A stretch of DNA of 64,000 nucleotides from Rhodocista pekingensis (lineage in GTDB: Bacteria > Pseudomonadota > Alphaproteobacteria > Azospirillales > Azospirillaceae), in contig NZ_JBHTCM010000004.1 in NCBI RefSeq assembly GCF_042665545.1, forward strand, positions 124,001 to 188,000. Reading direction: 5' to 3'. Below are positions 36,788-50,879 of the stretch, one piece after another. The notes beneath the pieces are model-generated. The model had not been told where the DNA came from and did not search any database. It worked only from the letters and a program-made list of their open reading frames with translations. Each line of letters opens with the position of its first letter. The first letter of the stretch is position 1. A program made the position numbers and the translations under genes.

Positions 36788-37211
36788 CCCCGTTCTCCGC
36801 ATGTCTCCGGTTCCAGGCGCCCGATTGTACTCGTTCTGTTCTTGTCGGCAACCGCGTCGCGCGGGCCGTCTGCGCCCGGCGACATGCAGCCCTGCGCGGT
36901 CCGACCCGGCGCGGTATGCGGAAAATACTGGAATCCTCCGCCGGCTTGGGCCATATGAAGCCGTCACCGAGTGGCTGAGGGGCCCCGGCGCCGTTCCGTT
37001 TCCGTAACCGGCGCCACCGCATCGCCCCGTCGAGATTTTCGGGTCGTGCCTGTCCGCCGCCACCGCGCGGCGTGTCCCTCGCTCTCCGAACAAGCCGAGC
37101 CGCTCTTTGCGCAATCGCGGCGCACCTGTCCGGTAGGATCCGGCCGGGCGCCGTCCTGCGCCGTCGCATCCGGGTCCCTGGTCCGGGTGGGGTGGCGCTT
37201 GTTCGAAAGGT
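36788..37211. other. intergenic region upstream of the RNA helicase gene
   Basis: About 420 bp with no credible gene. A 7-bp hairpin (GGCGCCG/CGGCGCC, 36987-37015) lies within it. A CCGAGTGGCTGAGG stretch at 36968 resembles a tRNA-Ser D-arm, but no T-arm follows. The region should contain the helicase promoter and a long leader. Confidence 0.4.
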
Positions 37212-38843
37212 ATGGTTGACGTGACTGGTTCCGTTTCCTTTTCCGATCTCGGTCTGCTTCCCCATCTCCTGAAGGCGGTGGAGGAGCTTGGCTTCACCAC
37301 GCCGACGCCGATCCAGCAGCAGGCGCTGCCGGCGGCACTGACCGGCCGTGATGTTGTCGCCTCCGCCAACACCGGCACCGGCAAGACCGCGGCTTTCGTG
37401 CTGCCGTCCTTGCAGCGCATCGCCACCACGGCCCGGGCCGAGGCGGCGTGGGGGCCGCGCGTCCTGGTCCTGACCCCGACCCGCGAGCTGGCCTCACAGG
37501 TGCTGGAGAGCGTGCGCAACCTCTCCAAGTTCGGCCGCATCCAGACCGGCACGATCCTGGGCGGCATGCCCTACCGGCAGCAGCTTGAGATGCTGCGCCG
37601 GCGCGTGGACCTGATCGTCGCCACCCCCGGTCGCCTGATGGACCACATGGAGCGCGGCCGGCTGGACCTGTCGGGCGTGGAGGTCCTGGTGCTGGACGAG
37701 GCCGACCGGATGCTCGACATGGGCTTCCGCGAGGCCGTGGAGTTCATCGCCGCCGCCTGCCCGGCGGAGCGGCAGACCCTGCTGTTCACCGCCACGCTGG
37801 ACCGCACGGCGGAACGGCTGGCCCAGACCCTGACCCGCGACCCGGTGCGCATCGACGTGGCCGGCAAGGCCGTCGTCACCGCCCAGGTGGAGCAGCGCTG
37901 GCTGCGCGCCGACGGGCTGGAGCACAAGCACAAGCTGCTTGAGAACCTGCTGTCCGGGGAGGAGTTCGGCAAGGGCATCGTCTTCATCGCCACCAAGCTG
38001 GACGCCGACCGGCTGGCCGATACCCTGTCGGAGAAGGGCCACAAGGCGATGCCGCTGCACGGCGACATGCAGCAGCGCGACCGTAACCGCGTCGTCCAGT
38101 GGCTGCGCGACGGGCGCATCAACGTCATCGTGGCGACGGACGTGGCCGCCCGCGGCATCGACATCGCCGACCTGACCCATGTCATCAATTTCGACCTGCC
38201 GAAGCAGGCCGAGGACTATGTCCACCGCATCGGCCGCACCGGCCGGGCGGGGGCCAGCGGCGTCAGCTACAGCCTGTTCACCCGCATGGAGTGGCGGCAG
38301 GTCCGCGCCATCGAGGCCTACACCAACAAGGCAGCCGACATGCATGTCCTGCCGGGCCTGGAGCCGATGCCCGAGCCGGAGCGCCGGCCGGGCGGCTTCA
38401 ACAAGGGCCGGCCGGGTGGCGGCAAGCCGGGCTTCAAGGGTCGCGGCTTCGGCGGCGGCAATGGCGGGGGCGGTGGCTACCGCGGCAACCGCCCCTGGGG
38501 CGAGCGCCGCGACGGCGACCGTCCCCAGGGTGACCGACCCTTCGGGGACCGTCCGTTCGGGGATCGCCCGCAGGGCGACCGTCCGCACGGGGACCGCGCC
38601 TTCGGGGATCGGCCGCGCGGCGACCGTCCCCAGGGTGACCGGCCCCACGGCGAGCGCTCCTTCGGGGAGCGTCCCCATGGCGACCGTCCCCAGGGCGAGC
38701 GGTTCCGCAACGACCGGCCGCGGGGTGACCGTCCGCATGGCGAGCACCGCCCCCACGGGGAACGCGGCCACAGCGACCGTCCGGCCCGGAGCTTCCGCCA
38801 GGATGCCGGCTCGGCGCCGCTGAGCCGCCGTCGCCCGGCCTGA
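37212..38843 (+). CDS. DEAD-box RNA helicase (RhlE-like) with long repetitive C-terminal tail
   Basis: 543 residues. The start is ATG 37212, or GTG 37221. The helicase core is complete: Q-motif TPTPIQQQALP, Walker A ANTGTGKT (52-59), PTRELASQV, TPGRL, DEAD at 162-165 (VLDEADRMLDMGF), TATL (usually SAT), and VATDVAARGIDIADL and HRIGRTGRAG of domain 2. From about residue 385 the sequence becomes Gly/Arg/Asp-rich with repeats of GDRPxG(E/D)R (~20 units), an RGG-like disordered tail that can bind RNA. RhlE-type helicases remodel RNA in ribosome maturation and cold adaptation. Confidence 0.9.
   Translation: MVDVTGSVSFSDLGLLPHLLKAVEELGFTTPTPIQQQALPAALTGRDVVASANTGTGKTAAFVLPSLQRIATTARAEAAWGPRVLVLTPTRELASQVLESVRNLSKFGRIQTGTILGGMPYRQQLEMLRRRVDLIVATPGRLMDHMERGRLDLSGVEVLVLDEADRMLDMGFREAVEFIAAACPAERQTLLFTATLDRTAERLAQTLTRDPVRIDVAGKAVVTAQVEQRWLRADGLEHKHKLLENLLSGEEFGKGIVFIATKLDADRLADTLSEKGHKAMPLHGDMQQRDRNRVVQWLRDGRINVIVATDVAARGIDIADLTHVINFDLPKQAEDYVHRIGRTGRAGASGVSYSLFTRMEWRQVRAIEAYTNKAADMHVLPGLEPMPEPERRPGGFNKGRPGGGKPGFKGRGFGGGNGGGGGYRGNRPWGERRDGDRPQGDRPFGDRPFGDRPQGDRPHGDRAFGDRPRGDRPQGDRPHGERSFGERPHGDRPQGERFRNDRPRGDRPHGEHRPHGERGHSDRPARSFRQDAGSAPLSRRRPA
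38500..38790 (+). repeat. in-frame repeats encoding GDRP-type units
   Basis: A unit of about 15-18 bp encoding GDRP(H/Q/F)G is repeated with variations. It is clearly coding and in frame, forming the basic tail of the helicase. Confidence 0.8.
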
Positions 38844-38857
38844 CGCAGGCGCGTTCC

Positions 38858-38879
38858 GGGGGCGGCCCGTGCCGCCCCC
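38858..38879 (+). terminator. hairpin after the helicase gene
   Basis: GGGGGCGGC pairs with GCCGCCCCC around CCGT, 14 bp after the stop codon. No T-run follows. Confidence 0.5.
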
Positions 38880-39009
38880 GTCGCCCCCCGGCCGGCGGTG
38901 CGGGTCCGGATTTCCGGAGTCCCAGCGTTCCGGGGCTTCGAATTTCCGGACGCATCGGCTAGATCACTGCGCGGTATCCGCGCCATGAGAACCGACCCAG
39001 AGCGTCCCC

Positions 39010-40626
<1,617 letters not shown>

Positions 40627-40657
40627 TCTTTCAAACTGCCCTTTCAAAGTTTACCCG

Positions 40658-40686
40658 CCCCCGGATCGGCCGATCCGGGGGTTTTC
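40658..40686 (+). terminator. Rho-independent terminator after prfC
   Basis: A perfect 24-bp palindrome (arms CCCCCGGATCGG and its complement) at 40658-40681 is followed by TTTTC, 32 bp after the prfC stop. Confidence 0.9.
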
Positions 40687-40822
40687 ATTAGGAGAATTTC
40701 AATAGAACCGGCGGACCATGCCCTATCCATTTGGTCAGGCATGGTGCTGCTTTCCTTCCGTGGGGGCGGTGTCATTTCAACCCGGATGGTTGAACCCGGC
40801 ATCGGCATGTGACCCCGCGATC

Positions 40823-41131
40823 GTGCGAACATTCCTTCCCGCCCTGGCGCTTCTTCTCTGCACCTGGCCTGCGATCGCGCTCGTATCGGCGGGTCCTGCA
40901 CCCGACGCGGCGGAAGTCGCGGTCGTCTTCAGCCCGTGGAGCACGGCCGCAGGCCGGTTCGCGGCGCTGGAAGCGGCGGATGCCGTGGCCGTCCGCGCGG
41001 GCGGCGCCCCCTTCATCTGGGTGGTGCGCTCCGACCGGCCGGGACTGGCCGCGCGGCTGCATGCGGCCGGTCTTCTTCTACTGCTGGACCCGATCGCCGC
41101 CGGCGGATGCCGGGCGGCGGAGCAAGCTTGA
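40823..41131 (+). CDS. small protein with signal peptide, upstream of the chemoreceptor
   Basis: 102 residues from GTG 40823: MRTFLPALALLLCTWPAIAL is a plausible signal peptide, followed by AEVAVVFSPWSTAAGRFAAL, GAPFIWVVRSDRPGLAARLH and ILLLLDPIAAGGC-like strands and helices. It ends 8 bp before the chemoreceptor start, so the two genes are likely cotranscribed. An accessory or sensory role for the receptor is inference. No family is recognised. Upstream ATG 40718 would add 35 residues that look non-coding. Confidence 0.55.
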   Translation: MRTFLPALALLLCTWPAIALVSAGPAPDAAEVAVVFSPWSTAAGRFAALEAADAVAVRAGGAPFIWVVRSDRPGLAARLHAAGLLLLLDPIAAGGCRAAEQA

Positions 41132-41139
41132 ACCGAGGG

Positions 41140-42615
41140 ATGGGACGCCTGATGGCCACCGACACCGAATTTCTCCGGCTCCGCCGGATCGGCAACCGCC
41201 TCTTCACGGGCGCCCTCTGGGCGCATCTGCCGGTCCTGATGCTGGTCGGCTGGCTGAACGGCACCGGCGGCTGGGGGCATGAGGCGCTGGCGGCCCTGAT
41301 CGCCGCCGCGGTGACGCTGACCCTGCTGCGCGACCGCGACGGGGAGGCGACCAGCTTCATGGTGGCCGTCGGCATGGTGGGCATGGTCGCGCTCCTGGTG
41401 GCGAAGGCGGCCGGCCCCTGGCAGATCGACCTGCACATGTACTTCTTCGCCGTCTTCGCCATGCTGGCCGTCTACTGCGACTGGCGGGTGATCCTGGTGG
41501 CGGCGGCGGTCACGGCGGTTCACCATCTGACCCTGAATTTCGTGATGCCCTACGCCGTCTTCCCCGACGGCGCCCGGCTGTCCCGCGTCCTGCTGCATGC
41601 CCTGATCGTGGTGCTGGAATGCGGCATGCTGATCTGGGTGACCCGGACGCTGCGCCGGCTGCTGCACCAGTCTGACGAGGCCATCGCCAAGGCCGAGGAG
41701 AACACCCGCCGCATGGCCGAGCTGTCCAGCCGCCAGGCCGAGGCGGACGCGCGCGCCAGCCAGGAGCGGCGCACGGCCCTCGCCGGCGTCGGCAACCGCT
41801 TCCAGTCGGAGGTCGGCGGCCTGATCGACCGGGTGGCCGGATCGGCCCAGGGCATGCGGGACAGTGCCACCGCCATGGGCGATCTCGTGCGCCGGACCGG
41901 CTCCCGCACGGAGGCCGTCTCGCAGTCCGCCGGGCAGGCCGCCGCCGGGGTGGAGAGCGTGGCCGCCGCCGCCGAGCAGCTTGCCGCCACCATCCGCGAG
42001 CTGACCGCCCGCGTCGCGGAGAGCAGCCGCATGGCGGAGGTCGCCACGGAGGACGCCCGGCGCACCAACCGGACCGTGGCCGGCCTGAACGATGCCGCCA
42101 GCCGCATCGGGGAGGTGGTGAACCTGATCGGCTCCATCGCCTCGCAGACGAACCTGCTGGCGCTTAACGCGACGATCGAGGCGGCGCGGGCCGGGGAGGC
42201 GGGCAAGGGCTTCGCGGTGGTGGCCGGCGAGGTCAAGAGCCTCGCCAACCAGACCTCCCGCGCGACGGAGGAGATCACCCAGCAGATCGCCGCCATCCAG
42301 GCCGTGGCGACGGAAGCCGCCACTGCCATCGGCCAGATCAGCGGCACCATGGACCGGCTGAACGAGATCGCGGCCGGCGTCGCCGCCGCGGTGGAACAGC
42401 AGGATGCGGCAACGCGGGAGATCGCCCGCAACGTCACCGATGCCTCCAACGGCACCCGCGCCGTGTCCGCCACCATCTCCGAGGTGGCCGCCGCGGCGCG
42501 GGATACCGGCGGGCATGTCGGGCAGGTCGTCGGCGCCGCCGGTGAACTGGCCGACGAGGTGGCCCAGCTCCGCGCCGCCGTCGCCGCCTTCGTCGACCGC
42601 CTCAAGGCGGCGTGA
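41140..42615 (+). CDS. methyl-accepting chemotaxis protein with six-helix membrane sensor
   Basis: 491 residues from ATG 41140 (ATG 41152 is an alternative). The N-terminal ~185 residues contain six hydrophobic helices (ALWAHLPVLMLVGW; ALAALIAAAVTLTLL; FMVAVGMVGMVALLV; MYFFAVFAMLAVYC; VILVAAAVTAVHHLTLNFV; LLHALIVVLECGMLIWVTRT) instead of a periplasmic ligand domain. No HAMP is evident. The cytoplasmic signalling domain (~210-491) has the hairpin tip SQTNLLALNATIEAARAGE followed by FAVVAGEVKSLANQ. It is preceded by the signal-peptide-bearing gene and convergent with the CNF-like gene. The ligand is unknown; membrane or redox cues are possible. Confidence 0.9.
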   Translation: MGRLMATDTEFLRLRRIGNRLFTGALWAHLPVLMLVGWLNGTGGWGHEALAALIAAAVTLTLLRDRDGEATSFMVAVGMVGMVALLVAKAAGPWQIDLHMYFFAVFAMLAVYCDWRVILVAAAVTAVHHLTLNFVMPYAVFPDGARLSRVLLHALIVVLECGMLIWVTRTLRRLLHQSDEAIAKAEENTRRMAELSSRQAEADARASQERRTALAGVGNRFQSEVGGLIDRVAGSAQGMRDSATAMGDLVRRTGSRTEAVSQSAGQAAAGVESVAAAAEQLAATIRELTARVAESSRMAEVATEDARRTNRTVAGLNDAASRIGEVVNLIGSIASQTNLLALNATIEAARAGEAGKGFAVVAGEVKSLANQTSRATEEITQQIAAIQAVATEAATAIGQISGTMDRLNEIAAGVAAAVEQQDAATREIARNVTDASNGTRAVSATISEVAAAARDTGGHVGQVVGAAGELADEVAQLRAAVAAFVDRLKAA

Positions 42616-42642
42616 GGCGGCGGCGCCGGCCGCGGAAGCGCA

Positions 42643-43044
42643 TCAGTAGGTCAGCTCCAGCGTGCCGTTGTCGTTCTCCCCGCCATAGGTGCCGTCGGCC
42701 AGCGGATAGAGATCGTCCTGCGGCACGTTGAGCTGCTGGATCAGGTAGGCGAAGGCCGCGCTGACCCCGTTGGCCGGGTTCTCCCAGAAGGCGATCTGCC
42801 CGATCACCTTGATCTGCTGCCAGGCGCCGACCGCGGCCACCACCTGGTCGGCGGCGGCATTGTCGAAGAGCGACCCGTCCGGCGCCGAGATGGAGAGGTG
42901 GACGCCCGTCACCTGCCCGTTGCGCAGCGACAGCACCCCGATGCAGGAGGTGAAGGCGGTGAACATCACCTGTTGCGGATCGGAGGCGTACTCCCGTTCC
43001 GCGATGGCCTGGGCATTCGCCCCCGGTGCCAGAACATAGGGCAT
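42643..43044 (-). CDS. small protein with CNF1/CheD-like Cys-His pattern
   Basis: 133 residues from ATG 43044, with GGGAG upstream. The sequence contains FTSCIGVLSLRNGQVTGVHL with C34 and H49, exactly 15 residues apart, as in the catalytic Cys866-His881 pair of cytotoxic necrotizing factor 1. In CheD, which shares the fold, the spacing is similar. A core of ISAPDGSLFDNAAADQVVAA and WQQIKVIGQIAFWENPANG suggests a compact alpha/beta domain. It is convergent with the chemoreceptor (28 bp gap), a natural CheD-type substrate. Deamidase or related activity is inference from this pattern. Other possibilities are an unrelated small metabolite-binding protein. Confidence 0.6.
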   Translation of the reverse strand: MPYVLAPGANAQAIAEREYASDPQQVMFTAFTSCIGVLSLRNGQVTGVHLSISAPDGSLFDNAAADQVVAAVGAWQQIKVIGQIAFWENPANGVSAAFAYLIQQLNVPQDDLYPLADGTYGGENDNGTLELTY

Positions 43045-43189
43045 GCGTCGCTCCCTCGGTCGGTTGTGGGGTGAGTTTGCCTCTTCCGGATAACACAACC
43101 GATAGATCGTATCAATCATATAGCCTTTCGGGGCTGTGCAGACGGGCGGACCTTCCCCGGCGGAGGCAGCACCTGCTACGCTTCCCCTC

Positions 43190-43678
43190 ATGCTGCTCTT
43201 CGCCTTCGGGACATTGATGGATGCGGAGGTGCGCGCGCTCGTGCTCGGGCGCGCGAGCCCGGACGCGGAGGCGCGGCCGGCCGTCCTGCCGGACCATCGG
43301 CGCGTGCGCGTGGCGGGAGAGGTCTATCCGGCTGTCGTTCCCGATCCGGGCGGAGCGGTGGCGGGCCTGTTGCTGCCGCTCCGCTCGGCCGGGGAGTGCG
43401 AGCGGGTGCAGTATTTCGAGGGGCTGCACCAGATCCTGCGCGACCACACCGTGCGCTGCCGGCGCGACGGCCCGGTCACCGCTCTGGTCTGCACCAGCGC
43501 CGATACACTGCGGATCGAGGCGGAAGCCTGGTCGTTCGCGGCGTGGCGGGCGCGGCACAAGGCCGTCTATCTGCCGGCGACGGCGGCCTACATGGCGGGG
43601 TTCGGCAGGGTCGGGGTGCGCGACGCGCTCGCCGGCTGGGCCGGGAGCTTGGCCGGGACGGCGTCAGCCGGCGGCTGA
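43190..43678 (+). CDS. gamma-glutamylcyclotransferase-like protein (AIG2/GGCT fold)
   Basis: 162 residues from ATG 43190. The pattern MLLFAFGTLMDAEVRALVLG, DHRRVRVAGEVYPAVVPDPG and AVAGLLLPL... YFEGLH is the AIG2/GGCT-like fold: the F-G-T-L loop binds the gamma-glutamyl group, and E77 in VQYFEGLH is the expected catalytic acid. Family members cyclise gamma-glutamyl amines to 5-oxoproline or break gamma-glutamyl linkages. It is divergent from the CNF-like gene (145 bp) and overlaps the 3' end of the transglutaminase gene by 15 bp. Confidence 0.75.
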   Translation: MLLFAFGTLMDAEVRALVLGRASPDAEARPAVLPDHRRVRVAGEVYPAVVPDPGGAVAGLLLPLRSAGECERVQYFEGLHQILRDHTVRCRRDGPVTALVCTSADTLRIEAEAWSFAAWRARHKAVYLPATAAYMAGFGRVGVRDALAGWAGSLAGTASAGG

Positions 43679-44593
43679 GAGCGGCTCCACCCGCACCTCC
43701 ACCGTCAGCGTGTGCATCCCGCCGCCCAGGATGACGCCGCGCAGCGGGCAGACATCGTCATAGTCGCGGCCCCAGCCCAGCGTGACATGGTCCAGCCCGG
43801 CGGTGACGTCGTTGGTCGGGTCCAGGTCCAGCCAGCCGTCAGCGGTTCCGCACCACGCCTGCACCCAGGCATGGCCCGCCGCAGCCCCGCGCCAGGACGG
43901 CGCCCCCTGCGGCGGGTCGGTGCGCAGATAGCCGCTGACATAGCGGGCCGGCAGCCCCAGGGCGCGCAGGGCGCCGATCATCAGATGCGCGAAGTCCTGG
44001 CAGACGCCGCGGCGCTGCGCCAGCACCTGCCGCACCGGCGTGCTGACCGTCGTCGCCGTCGGGTCGAAGGCGAAGTCGGCGTTGATCCGGTGCATCAGGT
44101 CCAGGCAGGCCAGGGCGACCGGCCGCGCCTCAGGGAAGCTCGGCAGGGCGAAGCCGGCCAGCGCTTCGTCCGGGGCCGGCACGCGCGGGCTGGCATAGAG
44201 GTACTCCGCCGTCTCCGGCAGGGCTGGGGCGGCGTCGCGCACCACCTCCCAGGCCGGGGTCAGGGCCGGGTCGGACGGGGCGGGGACGCGCACCTCCACC
44301 TCCAGCTCGGCGGTGACGGTCAGGTCCCGGTGCGGCGTCTGCACGGCGGCATAGGTCACCGGGTTGCCGAACCAGTCCAGCCGCTCCACGGCCACGGCCG
44401 GCTGCGGCGCCAGGACCAGGGCCGCGCCCTGCACCGTCTGCCGCGGATGCGGCCGGGGGGCCAGATGCGCCAGGAGCTGGGAGGAGGTCACCGGCTCGCC
44501 ATAGGCGTAGCGGGTGACGTGCCGGCAGCGGTAGCGCACGGCAGCGGCAGCGGCGCCCGGGGCGGGCGCGTCAGGTGGCACGGGCGAAGGCAT
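43664..44593 (-). CDS. transglutaminase-fold protein (small)
   Basis: 309 residues, third gene of a three-gene minus-strand operon (overlaps the ATP-grasp gene by 23 nt). An N-terminal beta domain (Bact_transglu_N-like: YRCRHVTRYAYGEPVTSSQL) is followed by a transglutaminase core with the triad C198 (RGVCQDFAHLM), H241 (AGHAWVQAW) and D256/258 (LDLDPTND). The triad is intact, so it is an active-looking peptidase or acyltransferase. Such proteins accompany ATP-grasp/alpha-E genes in many bacteria; the substrate is not known. The family is described as acting on a peptide made by the ATP-grasp partner. Confidence 0.88.
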   Translation of the reverse strand: MPSPVPPDAPAPGAAAAAVRYRCRHVTRYAYGEPVTSSQLLAHLAPRPHPRQTVQGAALVLAPQPAVAVERLDWFGNPVTYAAVQTPHRDLTVTAELEVEVRVPAPSDPALTPAWEVVRDAAPALPETAEYLYASPRVPAPDEALAGFALPSFPEARPVALACLDLMHRINADFAFDPTATTVSTPVRQVLAQRRGVCQDFAHLMIGALRALGLPARYVSGYLRTDPPQGAPSWRGAAAGHAWVQAWCGTADGWLDLDPTNDVTAGLDHVTLGWGRDYDDVCPLRGVILGGGMHTLTVEVRVEPLSAAG

Positions 44594-47136
44594 GGCTGAA
44601 ATAGGCCTGGGAGATCAGGTCGGAGATCTGCGGCAGGGCGGTGTCCAGCCGCTCCACCAGATGCAGCAGCACGGCCGGGTCGCGGCCGGCGTCCTCGCGC
44701 ATCGCCTGGAACAGCAGGTCGTGCAGCAGGCCCAGCGCGGTTTCCACCGGCGGCCGGCCCTCCTGCTCCGTCTCCGCGCGGGGCAGGGAGACCAGCTGCG
44801 CCGCCACGGCGTCGAGCTGGTAGAGCAGCGAGCGCGGATGGTCGGACTCGGCCAGCAGCAGCGACAGGGCCGGCGCCACCCGCAGCCCGGCGGGGAAGCG
44901 GGCGCGGTATTCCCCGCCCGAGGCCGCCAGTTCCAGCAGCACGGCCAGGGCCGGGTGCGGGGCCGTGCTTCCGGTCAGGAGCCCGGTGCCGCGCAACCCC
45001 GCGGCGATGCCGATCGCCCTTTCCAGCCGGCGGCCCAGCACCAGGAAGCGCCAGCCGGGGCTGCGCACCATGCCGTCCTGCTCCAGCCCGGCCAGCGCCG
45101 CCATCGCCGTCGCCAGATCGTCCAGCCGCAGCATGGCGGCGGCCAGCCCGCCGCCGGGGGCGTCGGCCGTCAGCGTGTCGAGCTGGGCCAGCACGCGCGA
45201 CAGTTCCGGCGGCAGCCGGTCGCGCACGCCGACGGCGGCGCGGCGCAGCCGGTCCAGCGCCGCGCGCAGCCCGCCGGGGTTGGCCGGGTCGAAGGCGATC
45301 TCGATGGACTGGCGGATGCCGCGGGCGCTGTCCGCCGGCGGCAGGGCGGCGATCGCCGTCGGCACCAGCCCGATCCAGCCCATCAGGCGCAGCAGCGGCA
45401 GCAGCTCCTCCGTGGCGCCGGGCCGGTCCTCATCCACCAGCCGGGCCGCCGCCGCGCGCAGCACCCGCACCCGGGCATCGGCCCGCTCGGCATAGCGGCC
45501 CAGCCAGAACAGGTGGTCGGCCGCGCGGCTGGGCAGGCTACCGGAGACGGGCGCCGGTTCCCGCTGCCCGGCCTCCGGCACCTGGTTGCGGCGGCGACCG
45601 CCCGTATCCGGGCCGGAGCCGACGACCCAGGCGTCCTTGGCGCCGGCGCCCTCCTGCAAGGAGACGGAGGGGTGGCGGGGATCGGCGGAGATGCGCACCA
45701 GCCCGCCGCGCATCACGGTCCAGTCCGCGCCGGTGGCGCAGGCGAAGACGCGCAGCACCAGCGGCTGCGCCTCCACCTTGCCGTCGCGCCAGACCGGCAC
45801 TGTCGAGGGCGGGGCGATGGCCTGCCCGACCCAGCGGACGGGGCAGGCATCGATACGGCCGGCCAGTGCCGCGCGCCGGGTCCGGTCCAGCTCGCTGCCC
45901 AGCACCGGGCGGCCGGGCAGGGCGGAGAAGGCGGGGCGGAGCGACAGCCGCTCCAGCGTCTCCAGCATCTCGCGGCGCTGCCCCGGCTCCCCGGCCCAGA
46001 GCGTCGGCACGTCCGGCAGGCTGAGATCCTCGCCCAGCAGATGCCGGCACAGGGCCGGCATCCAGGGGATCAGGGCGGGGCTGTCCGTCAGGCCCGAGCC
46101 CAGCGCGTTGGCCACGGCCACGCTGCCGGCCCGCACCGCCTCCAGCAGTCCCGGCACGCCCAGCGCGCTGTCGGCGCGCAGTTCCAGCGGATCGCAGAAG
46201 CCGTCATCCACCCGGCGCAGGATCACGTCCACCCGTTCCAGCCCGGACAGGGTCTTCAGGTAGACGGCCTGGTCGCGCACCGTCAGGTCCGCGCCTTCGG
46301 CCAGGGTCAGGCCCAGGTGGCGGGCCAGGTAGGCGTGCTCGAAATAGGCTTCGTTCAGGGGGCCGGGGGTCAGCAGCACGGCCCGCGGCGTCCCGTCGGG
46401 GCCGGAGGCGCGGGGGGCGATCTGCACCAGCGTGTCGCGCAGCGCCTCGAAGAAGGGGGCCAGCCGGTCCACGTTGCAGGCGCGGAAGGCGTCCGGCAGC
46501 GTCTGGCTCAGGATGACCCGGTTCTCCAGCGCGTAGCCGGCTCCGGTGGGCGACTGGGTGCGGCTGGCCAGAACGCGCCAGACGCCGTCGCCGCCGCGCA
46601 CCAGATCGGCGGCATAGAGCGCCAGCCGAACCCCGCCGGGCGGTTCCACCCCGTGGCAGGCGCGCAGGAATCCGGGATCGGCATGCAGCAGGGCGGCCGG
46701 GATGATGCCATCGCGCACCAGGGACTGGCCGCCGTAATGGTCGGCCAGCACGGCTTCCAGCAGGCGGGCGCGCTGCACCACGCCGGCGGCGATGGCGCGC
46801 CACTCCTCCGCCGGCAGCAGCAACGGGATCGGGTCCAGCGGCCAGGGCCGTTCGTGCCCCTGGGCGTCGCCGCCATCGCCGTACAGGTTGTAGGTCACGC
46901 CGTTCTGGAACAGCAGCCGCCGCGCCGCCTCCCAGCGCTGCCCCATCACCTCCGGCGCGAACGGGCCGTGCGCGGAGAAGAAACCCTGCCAGTGCGGACG
47001 CAGCCGGCCGGTGCCGGTGACCATCTCGTCCCAGACGGGGCCGCAGCCCTCGTAGCCCAGCGCGTCGGCCTCCCCGAACAGCGACGGCTGCGCCTCCGGG
47101 CGGGAGACGGCGACCTGGGGCGGCATCGCGGCGGGA

Positions 47137-47144
<8 letters not shown>
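44571..47144 (-). CDS. circularly permuted ATP-grasp ligase fused to alpha-E domain
   Basis: 857 residues. The N-terminal ~470 residues correspond to the circularly permuted type 2 ATP-grasp (DUF404/DUF407) with QNGVTYNLYGDGGDAQGHER, VLADHYGGQSLV, AVLLTPGPLNEAYFEHAYLA and LKTLSGLERVDVILRRVDDG. A Gly/Asp-rich linker follows. The C-terminal ~330 residues are the alpha-E (DUF403) helical domain (SRAADHLFWLGRYAERADAR; ELSRVLAQLDTLTADAPGGG). In many genomes these are separate genes; here they are fused. Such ATP-grasp enzymes are predicted amide or peptide ligases. It overlaps both neighbours, indicating a tightly coupled operon. Confidence 0.9.
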
Positions 47145-50496
<3,352 letters not shown>

Positions 50497-50879
50497 GCCC
50501 GTCCCCCTCGATGATCCAGCCCCTCGCGGGGACCCTGGGCCGGGGAAGCCTACCACCAACGGCGGGGTCGGTTAAGCTGCGATGCACAATGGCGGCGGAG
50601 TCGGCGTGGCCGTCCCCGCACTGTAACGGTTCCGCTACCATCGGCCCCTATGCTGATGCTCCGCGCGTCAGGGATGGCGGGCGGAAGGTGCCGGTGGCGA
50701 CGGGGGCGGTCTCCCGCCTCATACTTCTTCGCAGCAGGGGCCCGGAAATTGTTGAAAGCCCTTGTTAACCACCCCATGATTAAAACGGGTTACCGCGCGG
50801 GTGCGCGGTCTTTTGTGGTACGCGATTTTCCCCGGAGGCGGGGACGCGCGTATCGGGGCCAGGAGGGGACGAGGGCGCC
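50497..50879. other. divergent intergenic region between transglutaminase operon and fliL
   Basis: No credible gene. It contains a degenerate sigma-54-like element (GGGCCCGGAAATTGTT, 50738-50753), an AT-rich stretch (50745-50785) and a 7-bp hairpin with a CTTTTG tail (50792-50814) 65 bp before fliL. Confidence 0.45.
50792..50814 (+). terminator. terminator-like hairpin upstream of fliL
   Basis: ACCGCGC pairs with GCGCGGT around GGGT, followed by CTTTT. Its place before a gene start suggests an attenuator or the end of a small transcript. Confidence 0.45.

Noticed and set aside
36958..37046. tRNA-Ser-like D-arm (CCGAGTGGCTGAGG)
   Set aside because: No acceptor stem, anticodon stem or GGTTCGAATCC-type T-arm follows in the right place.
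38500..38790. Possible CRISPR-like direct repeats
   Set aside because: The repeats are in frame and encode the helicase tail; there are no unique spacers of constant length.
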